Positions 12,604 to 37,889 of a stretch of DNA of 64,000 bases are shown piece after piece. The notes beneath the pieces are model-generated. The model searched no databases and had not been told where the DNA came from. It worked only from the letters and a program-made list of their open reading frames with translations. Numbering within the stretch: position 1 is the first letter of the stretch; every line of letters begins with the position of its first letter. Source of the stretch: Litomosoides sigmodontis (Eukaryota; Nematoda; Chromadorea; Rhabditida; Onchocercidae); the NCBI GenBank assembly GCA_963070105.1, contig OY718803.1:3144507-3208506 (forward strand), read 5' to 3'. Both the position numbers and the translations under genes were made by a program.

Positions 12604-15600
12604 ATGAGTGAGAGGGCACAGATGAATGTCGTGTTGCTGCTATTGTTGGTGTCATCAGTTCCTGCTACTGTTGATGGATTATCTGTACCTCGTCATCCAC
12701 AACAAATCAGGCAGGTGACAATACAGGTGAACGGCTATCGACCAACAATTGTAAGTGTTTCATTTTTGCTTACTCACTCATAGATGTAACGGATAGGAAA
12801 ATGAGGAATGCATATTGCTAGTTTTTCTCCAATTCACTACAAAATTTGACTGTAAGGGCTCGTCGTTGAGAACACGTAAATAGAATCGTAAAAAACACGT
12901 GTGTTCCGAAAGCCTTAGTAAAGTGTGAAAATACTTTTTAGTCAATTTAATTTGAGTAATAGATTTATGGGCAGGATGACTGGATTTATTGAATTGATTC
13001 AACAGCTGTTGCAAATCTTGTGCATAAACTTGAGTCATTTTAAAATTTATTCGGTTTGTTGTTTTATAAATACTGTTAAAAAGATATCTAGACAGATTTA
13101 AATGTATTCTTTTCATCTTTCAGAATGATGATTATATAGCAGTATCTAAACCTGTAGAGTCCGGATATATTGGTTTGTTTCTCGAAAAATTTTTAACTTT
13201 TTTTTTACTAATTAATACATGAATCGCGTTGAATGCACAGTTGTGCATTTACTAATATTAGAAATGAGAAATTACTAATACTTATTAGAAAATCTTACAA
13301 CGCTTCCTAATTTTGTATTTAATTAGGAAACCTTGCAATACTTTTTATTTTTGTGTTTAATTTTAGTTCGCTTTGAGCCGTTCGCAGATGCTGACCGTAT
13401 TCATCATTTATTATTGTACGGCTGTGCTTATCCAGCTTTGCAAAAGCCGTTTTGGAAAGGATTTGGTGTGTGCAGAGGCTTCGATGCACACATTTTGTAT
13501 GCATGGGCAAGAAATGGTAAGTAATTTTTAAAAAATAATTTTGCATGGATGGATTTAAGTTGTGGTGATTTTTGCTTGTGAAGCTGAAACCGCTAGTTTA
13601 TTGATGTAAATATTCTCTCTCAAAATTATTTAAATTGAAAATATTTCGAAAGCCTCTTTACAAGTGTTTTTTAGTGTTACCTAAACAAAGTAATGTACGT
13701 TTTAATTAGCAGTGCTGCTCAATATAATTCTAAATGTTTAGTTAATATAGTCGACTAATAGGAGCAATATCAGTTACATGCATTTGTAATTCTTTTCAGC
13801 ACCCGATTTTCGTTTACCACAAAATGTTGCATTCAGTGTTGGACATGAATCCGATCATATAAGATATTTAGTAATGCAAGTAAGTTATTGTAAGTGAATT
13901 CCTCGTTACAACTTCAGACTTTCATTACCTCTGAACAAATTTCTGTTTGTTTTTGTTTCTGTTTTTTCTGTTTTTTTTGTTTTTTTTATTTTTGTTTTTT
14001 TTTGTTTAATTTGTTTTTTTTTTGTTTAATTTCTGTTTTTTTTTAAAAATTTTTGATGTATCCTCTGCAAGTTTATCTTTTCTTTATCATATTTGTGTTT
14101 CTTAACTCATCGCACACTTGTTTTTTACTAACTGCTGTGATAGTATTGATTCGTTTCACTTAAGGAATGATTTGACATGCTGTTCAGCACTATTACAGAT
14201 GTTTTGAAATTTGAAACAAATTCCAGGTCCATTATGCACATCCATTCGTGGGCAAAGTGTCAGACTATTCTGGTGTTACCTTGTACATGACTGATGAAAG
14301 ACCACGTTATTTAGCTGCCGTATTACTTTTCGTATCTGGAACTCCAATTCAACCTGGATTTTCTCACTTTCAATTGAATATGAGCTGTTTGTACAGGTGA
14401 CGAGTCACCTAACTTTTGAAATTTTATTTTTCGAGTTAAATTTTACAGTTGGTGTTGACCGTAAGCTGCATTTTATTGATGTTCATTTTATATATATATA
14501 TATATATATAATGCTTTGATCAAGTTTCAGCAATGATATACCAATACATCCATTCGCATTCCGTACGCATACGCACAGCATGGGAAGAGTCGTTTCAGCA
14601 TACTATAAGCATGCCGATAAATGGACGATGATTGGAAAACGAAATCCACAATGGCCTCAGTTATTTCAACCAATCGAAACAAATTTAACAATTTCAAAGG
14701 ATGATTTAATGGCCGCTGTTTGCGTTTACGATTCATCATTGAAAAAATCTGTTGTGCAAATAGGGTAAAATCAGTGTCGTTTAGTTTAATAAATTCTAAA
14801 AATGTTCAGTTAGCATATGAATTTTTTTTGTTAAATAAAAGAACATATTAGTATCACTTTCATGGGTTCGTAACTCTTTGGCGTGTTGAAAATAATGGGT
14901 GCCTTAATACAAAACATTAAATAAGTATAATCGTGATCTATTGAAGTCATTCTTTCAAATCCTTTGCATTTTAAAATAGCAGATTTGAGGAAGTGTTGTA
15001 TAGGTTAGAGGTATTCTGCCGAAAGCAGTCACTGTCTAGATGGTACAAGGCAGCTGAATAATTATATGTGTCGCTTTTCAGGAGTATGGGTGCGGACGAA
15101 ATGTGCAATTTTTATGTGATGTTTTACTGGGATGCCACGTTACCGGATCCGTTTCCTGATGGAAGAATCTGTGCTTCACAAGACAAACGAGAGCTTGTGA
15201 GTAAAGAATACCCAGTTGAAGGCACGGTTCGTCTCCCATATCATCCAGATTGGGAGCATAATGCACATCAAAGCAAGTCATTCGGTAAATTGTTCTACAG
15301 TGCTTTTTTTCAGATTTATTTTTTTACGAAAAAGATTATAATGAAAAAGATAGTAAAACAAAGGAAGATGGAAGGCAGAAAGGAATGACCCTGATGATAA
15401 TGTCATAATTGGAAAACTTAAGGCAGTAGATAATAGTTTGTTCAAGATGATTTTTGATTTAAACTCCCATTTTTTTCCATTCTCATCTTTGAAATTTATT
15501 ACCAATTTATTCTCATTTTCGAATTTACCAGCGATACACAATTTTATGATTAGGAGTATACAGTGGATTGGTTGGTCTTTGCTCACAACTTCGGCATTAG

Positions 15601-18600
15601 TTTGACATTTTTTTAGTTTGATATTCAACATTGCAATATTCGTAGTTGTTTGAGTATGAATAGTTATTTTCGACTGCCTGCTTTCGGAAATTTGAAATAG
15701 GAAACTGTTCTAACATAAATTCACAATTCCAAACAGGCTGTAGTTTGAGAATAATCCTGTTTCTTACTTCAGGAGTCATTGAAAGAACAGTGACGACATC
15801 TGTTGGTGGTGTTAAGCTCGGACAAGTTGCCGCACTTAGTTTTGATTCATTTGGAAATTTGATCATATTTCACCGTGGTAGCCGCGTTTGGGACTCGATG
15901 TATAGTGACTCCTCTTTAATTAGACTGATGATATCATTTCTATCGATTTTCTGTTCTTGATGTAGGGAGAATTTTTCTAATGGTGTTGTTCTAAAACATT
16001 TATTTTAGGTCATTTGATGTAGAAAACAATTTACGAGATAAAGGACCCATTGCCGAAGATGTGATTTTGGTCACATATGCAAATGAATCAAATTCGATGC
16101 TATCACTGCGTTATAAATATGGCCGTGACAAGTAATCCATTATTTTTCTTAGTATATTGCTGCAAAAAATTACATTAGTCTTTTAAAAATTTATCTTTGT
16201 TGCGACTGAAGCCAGCAAAGTTGAACTGTTAGGATTGAGACATATATATGCACCTGTAAATGAATAAAAGCTAAAAATGTTTGAGTGTTTATTTGGCTGC
16301 CAATGAATACTGCTCAAAGGAGGAGATAGAGAAGGAAAATTACCAGCACTTTACCTTTCAAACTTTGCAGACATTTTTCGTGAAATATGGATAAATTCAT
16401 TCACATTAGAAAAAGAGCTGAATTCTTTTTTTGCAGATTCTATATGCCACATGGTTTAGCAATTGACAAACAAAATGATTATTACACAACGGACGTCGGC
16501 TCTCATCAAGTCATCAAATGGTCGCTTTCACATGGTTATGTTTGTTCCTAATTTTCTGAATCATGATGAAGGTGGAACTTAGTTGAGTAACCACTGGTTT
16601 AGCCATAAATGACTACTTTTAATTATATTAGTTGCTATTTGACTAGTTTCATCACTGCATAATGTACCTACTGCTGTGTAGAGAAATGTGACATAAGTAT
16701 GGCACCATAAACTATGGTTTGAATTAGTATAAAACTTCAGCACTTCAATGAAATTCTAGGCTCGCTATCGCAAGTTTTTGCTTTGGGTGAAAAATTTGTT
16801 CCCGGCAACGACCAGAAACATTTTTGTAAACCAGCGGGTGTTGCGGTTACTGTGGATGGAAGTATCTTTGTCGCTGACGGCTATTGCAATAATCGAGTCA
16901 TGAAATTCGATCGAAATGGACAATTTTTAACTGAATGGGGAAAGTCAAGTTATAATAGCAGTGAGTTGTTTTGCAGATTTATTAAAGACTTAGAATAAAA
17001 CTTTTTAAAGTAATTCAAAATCTGATCAGTATTTTAACTTCTTGTTGTTAAGAGAGCAAAATGGAACTTGGCATACTTTCTTCTCAACTAAGAAGTTTTT
17101 AAACTACTAACTAAAAATTAATACAGGCAATGAAAAGAGCATTTATGCCACTAATTTTCAGTGGGTGTTATAGCGAACTTGCAACATCTGGGCACGTTTT
17201 CGCTGCCACACGATATTGTAGCAAATAATGATGGCTCATTGTTATATGTTACCGATCGTGAAAATGCTCGAATACAAATATTTCGGAGCGATGGACAGGC
17301 AGTGAGTCAGATTGTTAATCCAGCAAACACTGAAGCGTTTGGAAATATTTTTTCAACTGATTATTACGGTACAACTTTCATTATGCTGTCAATAAGTTCG
17401 CGAAAAGTCGTCGTTTTTTGCGATTTAGAAGAGAAGAATGTTTCCTATACGCACGGGAGAGTGGGAGAGTGTGTGAAAAAGATAAAGGTGACTTGATTGG
17501 TGGCGCTGGAAAAAATTGGAAAACAGATGAAATAAATAATCCATATTTTCGTTGAAAATCTTAATGTTGCTTTCACGTTTAAAGTCCTTGAAGGCTTATT
17601 AGTATTTTTTTTTTATTTTTTCAATAGATTCTATTGAGTTCAATGAGCTTATGAAATAAGTTTGAGGCACAACTTGAGATTTTCGGCCTCTGCTGGAATG
17701 GGATTTGTAAAATAACCACTCAGAAATTTGATGAGTCAGAGAGTCTATCTTTTCTAAAGCTGGAATTGCGACTATTTTAGTACGTGATCTTTGTCTCATA
17801 ATTATGCTGATGATCTTAAGAGCTCATCGCTCTACAAAAGAACAAGCAGCAAACTGTCATTATTGTGCCATACCCGAAGTCTTATATCTGCTTCTTCAGT
17901 ATCTGCATATCCAGTATTTGCATGAAATTCTTACCCTCTTTTAATCGATTATCTAATTTCAGATGATACACTGTACTTCATTCCTGGTAGGCAGCATAAC
18001 GGTCTGCCTATAAGCATATTCAGTGCACACGCAAAAGCCGCTCGAGTACAATATTCATTTCAACCAACAAATCATCCATTCAATCGGCCACACACAATTC
18101 GAGTTTCCAAAGATGGGCGATATATCTACGTTGGAGAATTGGGTGAAAACGGTGGTCGAGTTCTACAGTTTATGATAAATCGTGATGGCGATAAAGTTGG
18201 TAGTGTGATTTTATTCGTTTTCAAGATATTGAAACTTTTAATTTTTGATCGTAACGTTTTCTTCACTATTTGCAGTCGGTAGAGCTATCGAAGAGCTAGC
18301 AGTTGGATAGTTTCCTTGGAGGTCAGCGAAAAGAATGATTGATACTCGGGGAAATACAATGGGAGAGTTTATGACTTTAATAAAGTTGTATTAACAAGAT
18401 AATTAGTACCGAATCCTAAACCTGACAGTATATCTACTTACCCAAAAAATATGGCGTCAAAGGATTTTATCTGATTCATCTGTAGGGTAAACTATCAAAG
18501 CTCTGTGTCAGTTGTCAGATTTGTGGTACCATGTTTTTGTTCTCCTCAGTATTTCCTGAAGTATATATTTCGACTAATTTTAGTAGCATTCTTAAAACAC

Positions 18601-19226
18601 AGTAAAATATCTGAATTGCATTTTAGAAGAAAAGTGAGATCAAAACCAGGCTTATTTGCGATTTTATGTTGCAGGTGGTGACATAAATTCTGCCTTGGAA
18701 TTGTTGCATTTTCCAGTAGCTTCAACTTCACAGCTCCAGCTCCAGATTCCTGCCACACTTCTAGTTGTATTTATTGCTCTGTCATTATTGATCTTTTTTG
18801 CATACAAACGGAAGTTTATGCAAGTTGGAAAGCAGTATTCAGTTTTAAATCGTGCAGTAAGCGCTTATGTATCTTTAAATTATTCTAATGCTTCTCTGTA
18901 CTAGGTATGCTAAAAAAGAGGATTGTGGAAAATTATTACTCTAACAGTAGGCGATTTCATTTTTGCTTTTAATAGGGGACCAACCATGCTGAATAAGTTT
19001 TCTCATAAATATGTTATTAAAGACGTGGATCAATTTATGTACTGAAAGCTCAGCATAAAATTGACTAATAAAAATGAAGTAATTGTTGTACTATTAAAAT
19101 GCTGGGAAAATTTATTTTTGCTTTTAGGGCTTCAAACCTTTGCGAACGGATGATTCGGATACATCAAGTGACGACTCAGATGACGATATTATTTCTTCTC
19201 CACAAAGAGGAAACAATAGGTTTTAG
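12604..19226 (+). CDS. pamn-1: Bifunctional peptidylglycine alpha-amidating monooxygenase (PHM + PAL), 15 exons
   Basis: Exons 12604-12750, 13124-13172, 13367-13516, 13800-13879, 14227-14396, 14531-14764, 15082-15284, 15773-15899, 16009-16131, 16437-16534, 16760-16960, 17162-17368, 17963-18199, 18675-18856 and 19128-19226; 768 residues. It makes C-terminally amidated neuropeptides: PHM hydroxylates the terminal glycine and PAL cleaves it. A signal peptide (MNVVLLLLLVSSVPATVDG) is followed by PHM with all copper ligands: H78/H79 (ADRIHH), H144 (QVHYAHP), H212/H214 (RTHTHSM) and M284 (DEMCN). PAL is an NHL-type propeller with His at 433 (PHGLAID), 544 (LPHDI) and 640 (RPHTI), Tyr502 (DGYCNNR) and Arg560 (DRENAR). 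A membrane helix (about 700-719) and an acidic Ser/Asp cytosolic tail follow. All expected catalytic residues are present, so both activities are likely intact. Confidence 0.95.
13936..14050 (+). repeat. T-rich degenerate repeat in a PAM intron
   Basis: Repeated TGTTTTTTTT, TTCTGTTTTT and TTTGTTTAATTTG units in the intron between PAM exons 4 and 5. Simple sequence only. Confidence 0.8.
14490..14511. repeat. (AT)n microsatellite in a PAM intron
   Basis: Pure TA dinucleotide tract of about 22 bp, just before the acceptor of PAM exon 6. Confidence 0.9.
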
Positions 19227-21990
19227 CTGTTAGCTTTAGCCAAAGCGATGCCATCTTCCAGTTGTTTTACGTTCTTTTATAGAAATCCACAGAAAAGCAG
19301 AAAAAATCGTCCTTAAAATTTCTAGCTCTTTGGCTCTGATCAAAACATAGCGACAAGGTTGTAAACAATGCGAAAAAAAAGAGTCCAGCACTTTGACGCC
19401 ATAGATTTAAACCTTTGACTATCGTTTCAGCAACTTTTATTTCCACAAATAAATGAAATAATGTCTGTGGTTGCCTAATTATTATTTTTGCGTATGCCTT
19501 TTTTTTTTCAACGTTGAAAATCTCTTAATGTTGCTATTTCGTTGTGGTAACCAGTACACTCCATTATAAAAAGTCCAGTTTGTTCCAGTTTGTCACTTCA
19601 TAACTTCACTTTACACGTTTTCCTGTTTATTCAAGCTTCTCATCTTGATCATGCAACCTTATTTTTTCATTGTTCTTCATTCCGTTTGTTGTTATGATAA
19701 TTTCTCATCTGCTCTTCAGTTTTTCCGTTTTACCAGAAAAAAAAAAAACTCTTCCCTCTTATTTTTTTTTGCATTTTATACAACAACATATCACATATTA
19801 CCGTTATTACATATCATTTAGTACCGTTGCCTCACGTGATCATATCTCTTAAACACCAAAATATATCAACCTACTTGTTTCTAGCATATTTCTCCAACTT
19901 CTTGTTCGCTTTATTTTTCTCAAAAGATGTTTCCTGTTCGTGATTGTTTCTTTACTGGTTTACAGTATGTGAATACATGTATATATGTATTTTTTTTGCT
20001 ACCCTTTCTTTAACAGTTTTGAAAAAAATGCAATAAAATTACGACGTGTTAATGGGGTCTTTCTTATCCAAAAAAAAAGCTATTGAAAATTCTTCACTTC
20101 TAGACTACGTAAAAAGTTTGACTACGAAACGTACATTTGTGGAAATCATTCGTGAAACAGAAAACTGCAATATTACATAGCTGAGCTAGGATGAGTACCT
20201 TAAAGAGTATTTCAGTAAAATTTCAATGAAAGTTTTCAGGTGAGCCATGTGTATTTAATTTTATTTACATGCCTCATTAGTGTAGAAATACAATTATTCC
20301 AATGCGTATTACATGAAAAAACTTTTTACTTCCCTAGCATAACAGGAATTCATGAAGACTGCGTGAACATTTGTTGCGTGCCGCATGATTCAATCCAATA
20401 CATAACGTGATGAGCGTTCACACGTCCGTGCAACTCCTCTAAGATAGTAAACAAACTCTGCAGCACTTTAAACCTCTACCTCTTCTACAAGTCCGCTAAG
20501 TGAGAAGAAAATGCGTGAAGAGTGTTTAACGTGAAATATTTTCACTGTCAATTTCACGAGAGAATGCAACCATCAAATATAAACAAACGATCACGGACAC
20601 AGAACGCAGTCTTCTCCAATCCGCTCTCCGCTCAGCCACCAATCAATAATGCTATGATTAACTGCAGCAGATGTAACATGCGTGATATCCAAAATAATCT
20701 TTTCACTCCATAACTTCGAGATGCAACATGAAAGACGTTACGTGCTGTTTAGTTATGAAGAAATTCTCGAGTTTCAAAATGAAATAATATTTCTAAATGA
20801 ATGCTTTTAATTCGCATATGTCATACATATTTCCTATAAAATCTTCCCTTATAAATGAATTCATTTCAATAAATTATTTGCGTACGTACGTGGAGAGAAT
20901 ACGTTACTTTTTTCCAACGGTAGTGAAACAATTTGCGATGCATAATCATCAAAAATTTTTATGTTTTTCTACCGCACAACAACGTCCCACTAGCATTTAC
21001 TCATTTCAATCATCATTGACGCATGAAAGTTTTACTGGTAACTTGAAAATGTGCTTATCAGAAGACATTCACGTACGTGCGTAGGCATTTACGTGTATAT
21101 GTATAGACCTAGAAAGTAGGAGAGAGTAATGTAAGGCATATGCACGTGAATGGGTATGTTTGTTTATGCAATTGATGCGGGAGCCCTGTTGTCGATGTGC
21201 GCGTAGTGGCGCTCTGATGCTTACCTCTCTCTCTCTCTCTCTCTCTCTCTCGTTTTTCCGAATGCATTGCAGTTTGGGATGAAATGAGATAGAGGATTCG
21301 AAAGAGAGGAAAGAGGAGAGGGAGAGAGATAGAGAGAGAGAGAGAGCGAAAGAGGGGGAGAGGAGAGAGTTTATTTGTTGGGGCAATGGCAAATAGCCAT
21401 CAACAGCGCTAGCACGGCGATACGGCTATGTTTCAGATCACTTCAATAGCCACCGCCACCAGCGTCATCGTCATCGTCACCCGTTTTCAAGAGATTTGAA
21501 TTGCTTACAAATATGTGTGCTAATAATGGTTTCAGTAGCCAAGTAGACGTTGAATAATTTTTGCTTCGTAAAGTTTTCATCATTTACATTTACATAAACG
21601 TGCTACTCGTTTCGTCGACGTGACTGGAATTCACGTTGATGGACTACTTCCTAGCTTTGTTTTCCGTGCGTGTTCGTTACGACAACCTTTTTGTTAATTC
21701 ATTACTCTATTCCGCTATGTGTTTCAGTTTTCGAATTGTGCTTTAGATTAAAATTTAAAGCTTTTTTGATTAAAATTAACCTATAATGTGCTACGCATCA
21801 TATTTCGTCCAGTAACACAACGTTTGTGAACCCTTTTTTATGCTAATGTGGTAGCATTTGTTATTCGGTGCTTTGAAGTCATCCATGTCACACTCAGTTC
21901 TAAGACTTTCATTCTTTGAAACAGTTATAATTTAATTTGTAATGTTTTCAATGTATAGTACGACTGACTGTTGCAGGATGGAATACAGCC
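19227..21990. other. Spacer between pamn-1 and chd-7
   Basis: About 2.8 kb of mostly AT-rich DNA without a supported exon. An AATAAA at 19448-19453 is a possible PAM polyadenylation signal. A CT/GA microsatellite block lies at 21222-21370 and a short CACC/GTCATC-rich stretch at 21440-21480. The segment ending at GTTGCAG (21970-21976), 15 bases before the chd-7 ATG, is a likely cis or trans splice acceptor. Confidence 0.55.
21222..21370. repeat. (CT)n and (GA)n microsatellite pair
   Basis: A (CT)n tract at about 21222-21251 is followed by a GA/GAGG tract at about 21303-21370. The complementary tracts could pair as an imperfect hairpin. Confidence 0.85.
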
Positions 21991-35295
<13,305 letters not shown>

Positions 35296-35534
35296 TAATT
35301 GTCGATGTGAACCTTCCAGTGGTTTTGTTTTTAGCAGTGCTTATCTTCTTATCTTTCTTGTCGATATCTGCATCAAATGGTTGGAAAAATTATAGAGATT
35401 TATGTTCGAAGTTAAACAAAGAGATGCAGATGCAGTATTGAAGTGTCGAAAGGTTTTAGGTTTTTCATTTGAAATGCATTTCCAAAAACTGAAATGAAGC
35501 AGTAGTCATGTACTGGATCAGTGTCACTTCCGAA

Positions 35535-35540
35535 AATAAA
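35535..35540 (+). terminator. Candidate polyadenylation signal of chd-7
   Basis: AATAAA about 240 bases after the chd-7 stop codon. Other weaker signals lie further on, so this is only a candidate. Confidence 0.4.
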
Positions 35541-37765
35541 CTGTTTTTTAGGTAGCTTTGATGTTTTTATTTTGTAGTTCGTTACCCGATCTCTTAACTG
35601 TTTACAACATACCTTTCCCTTGTTAGGTACCTATTATCATATAACATTCTGTGTAATACAAGCGATTTGAGCAAGTGTACTCTCAATTATATAAGAAAAT
35701 AATGTAAGAGTAAACTGACAAACCTGTCATTGTATGATCTCGTTTTTTCATTTTGACGGCGTTTTTATGTGGGTGGCCTGTACGATCTTTTACTGTTGTG
35801 TTCGAATTTTGTGTGTTATGTATATTGTATTTTCTTTACTAATGAGATTATGATGTTAGAAATGCAGTTATGTTGAATTGGTGAGTCAGAAAGAATACAT
35901 GTTCAGAAGGAAAAAAAATTTTTTATTCCTCTTTTGTAGTGTAATATTAACAGAGATCGAGATCTTGCTCCAACGAGATTCTGATTTCGTGTCTTTTCTC
36001 ATGCATCCGTTATTGGACCCTAATATGTGATAGTTTTCCACTTTTTCCGAGAATGACCTTAAGTCAGTTATGCAGAGAAGATTATATATAAGTATTCATG
36101 ACAAGGTCAGTTTGCATTGCACCTGGTCTCGCACACTGAATCCATCTTTAATTCATGAAATTTTCTTTTCAAAATTGATCTTCCTATAGGTGATGTCAGG
36201 GTTTAGCTATCATTTTATAAAACTTATCTCTTCCAGTATCAGTTGAACCTGAGCTAATTCCAGACAGAGGTGAATTTTTTTTCCGAAAAATCGAACTTAT
36301 GATAGCATTTTTTCCGAGGAGTAAATCTCTATGTAAATACGTTTTTCTTCTTTATAAATCATTAGACGAATTGCTTTCAGTTTGTACTGTTCCCATGGAT
36401 TTTACTACCAATCCTAAATTTGTTCAAGGATAGGGATGGCTGATGCTGCACTCTGAGTTAAATTTTCAAACTGTTTGTAATTCGGTCGATTTGCTAGATT
36501 TTCACAAAATTTATGCTGTTCTTCGTTTGTTCTTGCATTGTTTCATGGATAGTTTTCTCCCAGAATGATTAGCATTGTTAAGGTGTAAATTATCAGATTT
36601 CATTAAATATTTTCGTGTTATCTAATCATGATGATATGTCGTGTATTATCATTATTATTTTACTCTTATATATTTTATAATATGAAATAAACTGAACTTC
36701 ATACTTCACGTACAACTTTTTTATCCGCTGAATGAGTGTGTTGATATACCGTTAAAAAATATTTGTGGATTATTAAATGCGTTGAAAGGTGATAGTTGAA
36801 TAGCACCAGTGAACGATGAAAATGGTTGGCACTATGTGTTCAGTAGTATTTTTATGATTTACATAAAATGGGAGGTGCTGAATCTGATATTTGAACAATA
36901 TGATATAGTGATTCTAGTTTGGCCTAAGAGATATTAGCTAATTGTTGATATCTGTTGATTTCAACAAAGTACTCGAGAAGGGTATCGTGACATTGCATTG
37001 AGTTTCACTTTATTTTTCTTTTGTATTTTATTTCTGATTTTATTTGTGCAAGAGAAATGGGCGCTTATAGCAACCGTGTAGGTACTATTAATTTGTGTAG
37101 ATGACGTAGGTGTTTCCGTCACTATTCTAATTCAAACTGTTTAATTTTGCATATCACAAAGCATTCTCTCAGCACCACCCTTCCACCTCTTTTGCACCAT
37201 TCCTAAGACCTCTTCATTTGAGCTCAATTTTTTCTTACCTTTGACCTCAGGTTCGATCTATCATTGGTTAAGCCTAAAAATTTGCATTTTTTACTGCTAA
37301 GGGTATGTTTCAGTGAAAGGGTGAGTGTTTCATATATAACTGATACTAATGATATCTGATTTGTTTGTTTATTTAGGATCAGTGCATTGGCAGTGATAAT
37401 AAGGATGATATGGAAAGTTAGAACTTGACGGATTAGCAAAAGTAATTGCCATGTTGGTTCATTAGTGTTTTCTAATCTTTTTTCGACTAATGTGCAATAC
37501 TATATGTATGTACATGTATATGGGTCGGAGGATAAAAGTATTAATAGCTAGGAAGGATAATTCTCATTCTGAAATCTGTCATAGTGATTTAGTTTTTTAT
37601 TTTATCATTCCTTGGTTTGATTGGTTAGACTGGAAAGTGTAGAGTTACGAAGTGCCTCTTTTCTTTCTTCACTCCAAAACATTTTATGGAATGGTTGCAC
37701 GATAATGGAGTGGTAAATGTATGTATTTAGATGCATCTGTTATTGCTAGCGATGTTTTATTATTC

Positions 37766-37797
37766 GTTATAGCACTTTGTGCACTTTGTGCTATAAC
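37766..37797. repeat. Short inverted repeat
   Basis: Arms GTTATAGCAC (37766-37775) and GTGCTATAAC (37788-37797) flank a 12-base loop that itself contains GTGCAC. The segment also reads as a tandem CACTTTGTG. It lies about 90 bp upstream of the next start codon. Confidence 0.7.
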
Positions 37798-37889
37798 ACA
37801 TAATAAAATTAAACATTACTATGAGAATTGTTGCCAAATCGTTTTAGATTATATTTTCCTCCAATTCTTTGTTTGATGTGTAGAAAAAG

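Larger units (their letters stand above)
35296..37889. other. Spacer downstream of chd-7
   Basis: About 2.6 kb of AT-rich DNA. An AATAAA at 35535-35540, about 240 bases past the chd-7 stop, is a candidate poly(A) signal. A small perfect inverted repeat lies at 37766-37797. No supported exon; upstream untranslated or coding exons of the next gene could be hidden here. Confidence 0.5.

Noticed and set aside
37240..37265. GGTTCGATC resembling a tRNA B box
   Set aside because: The last B-box position does not fit, and no A box or cloverleaf is visible around it.
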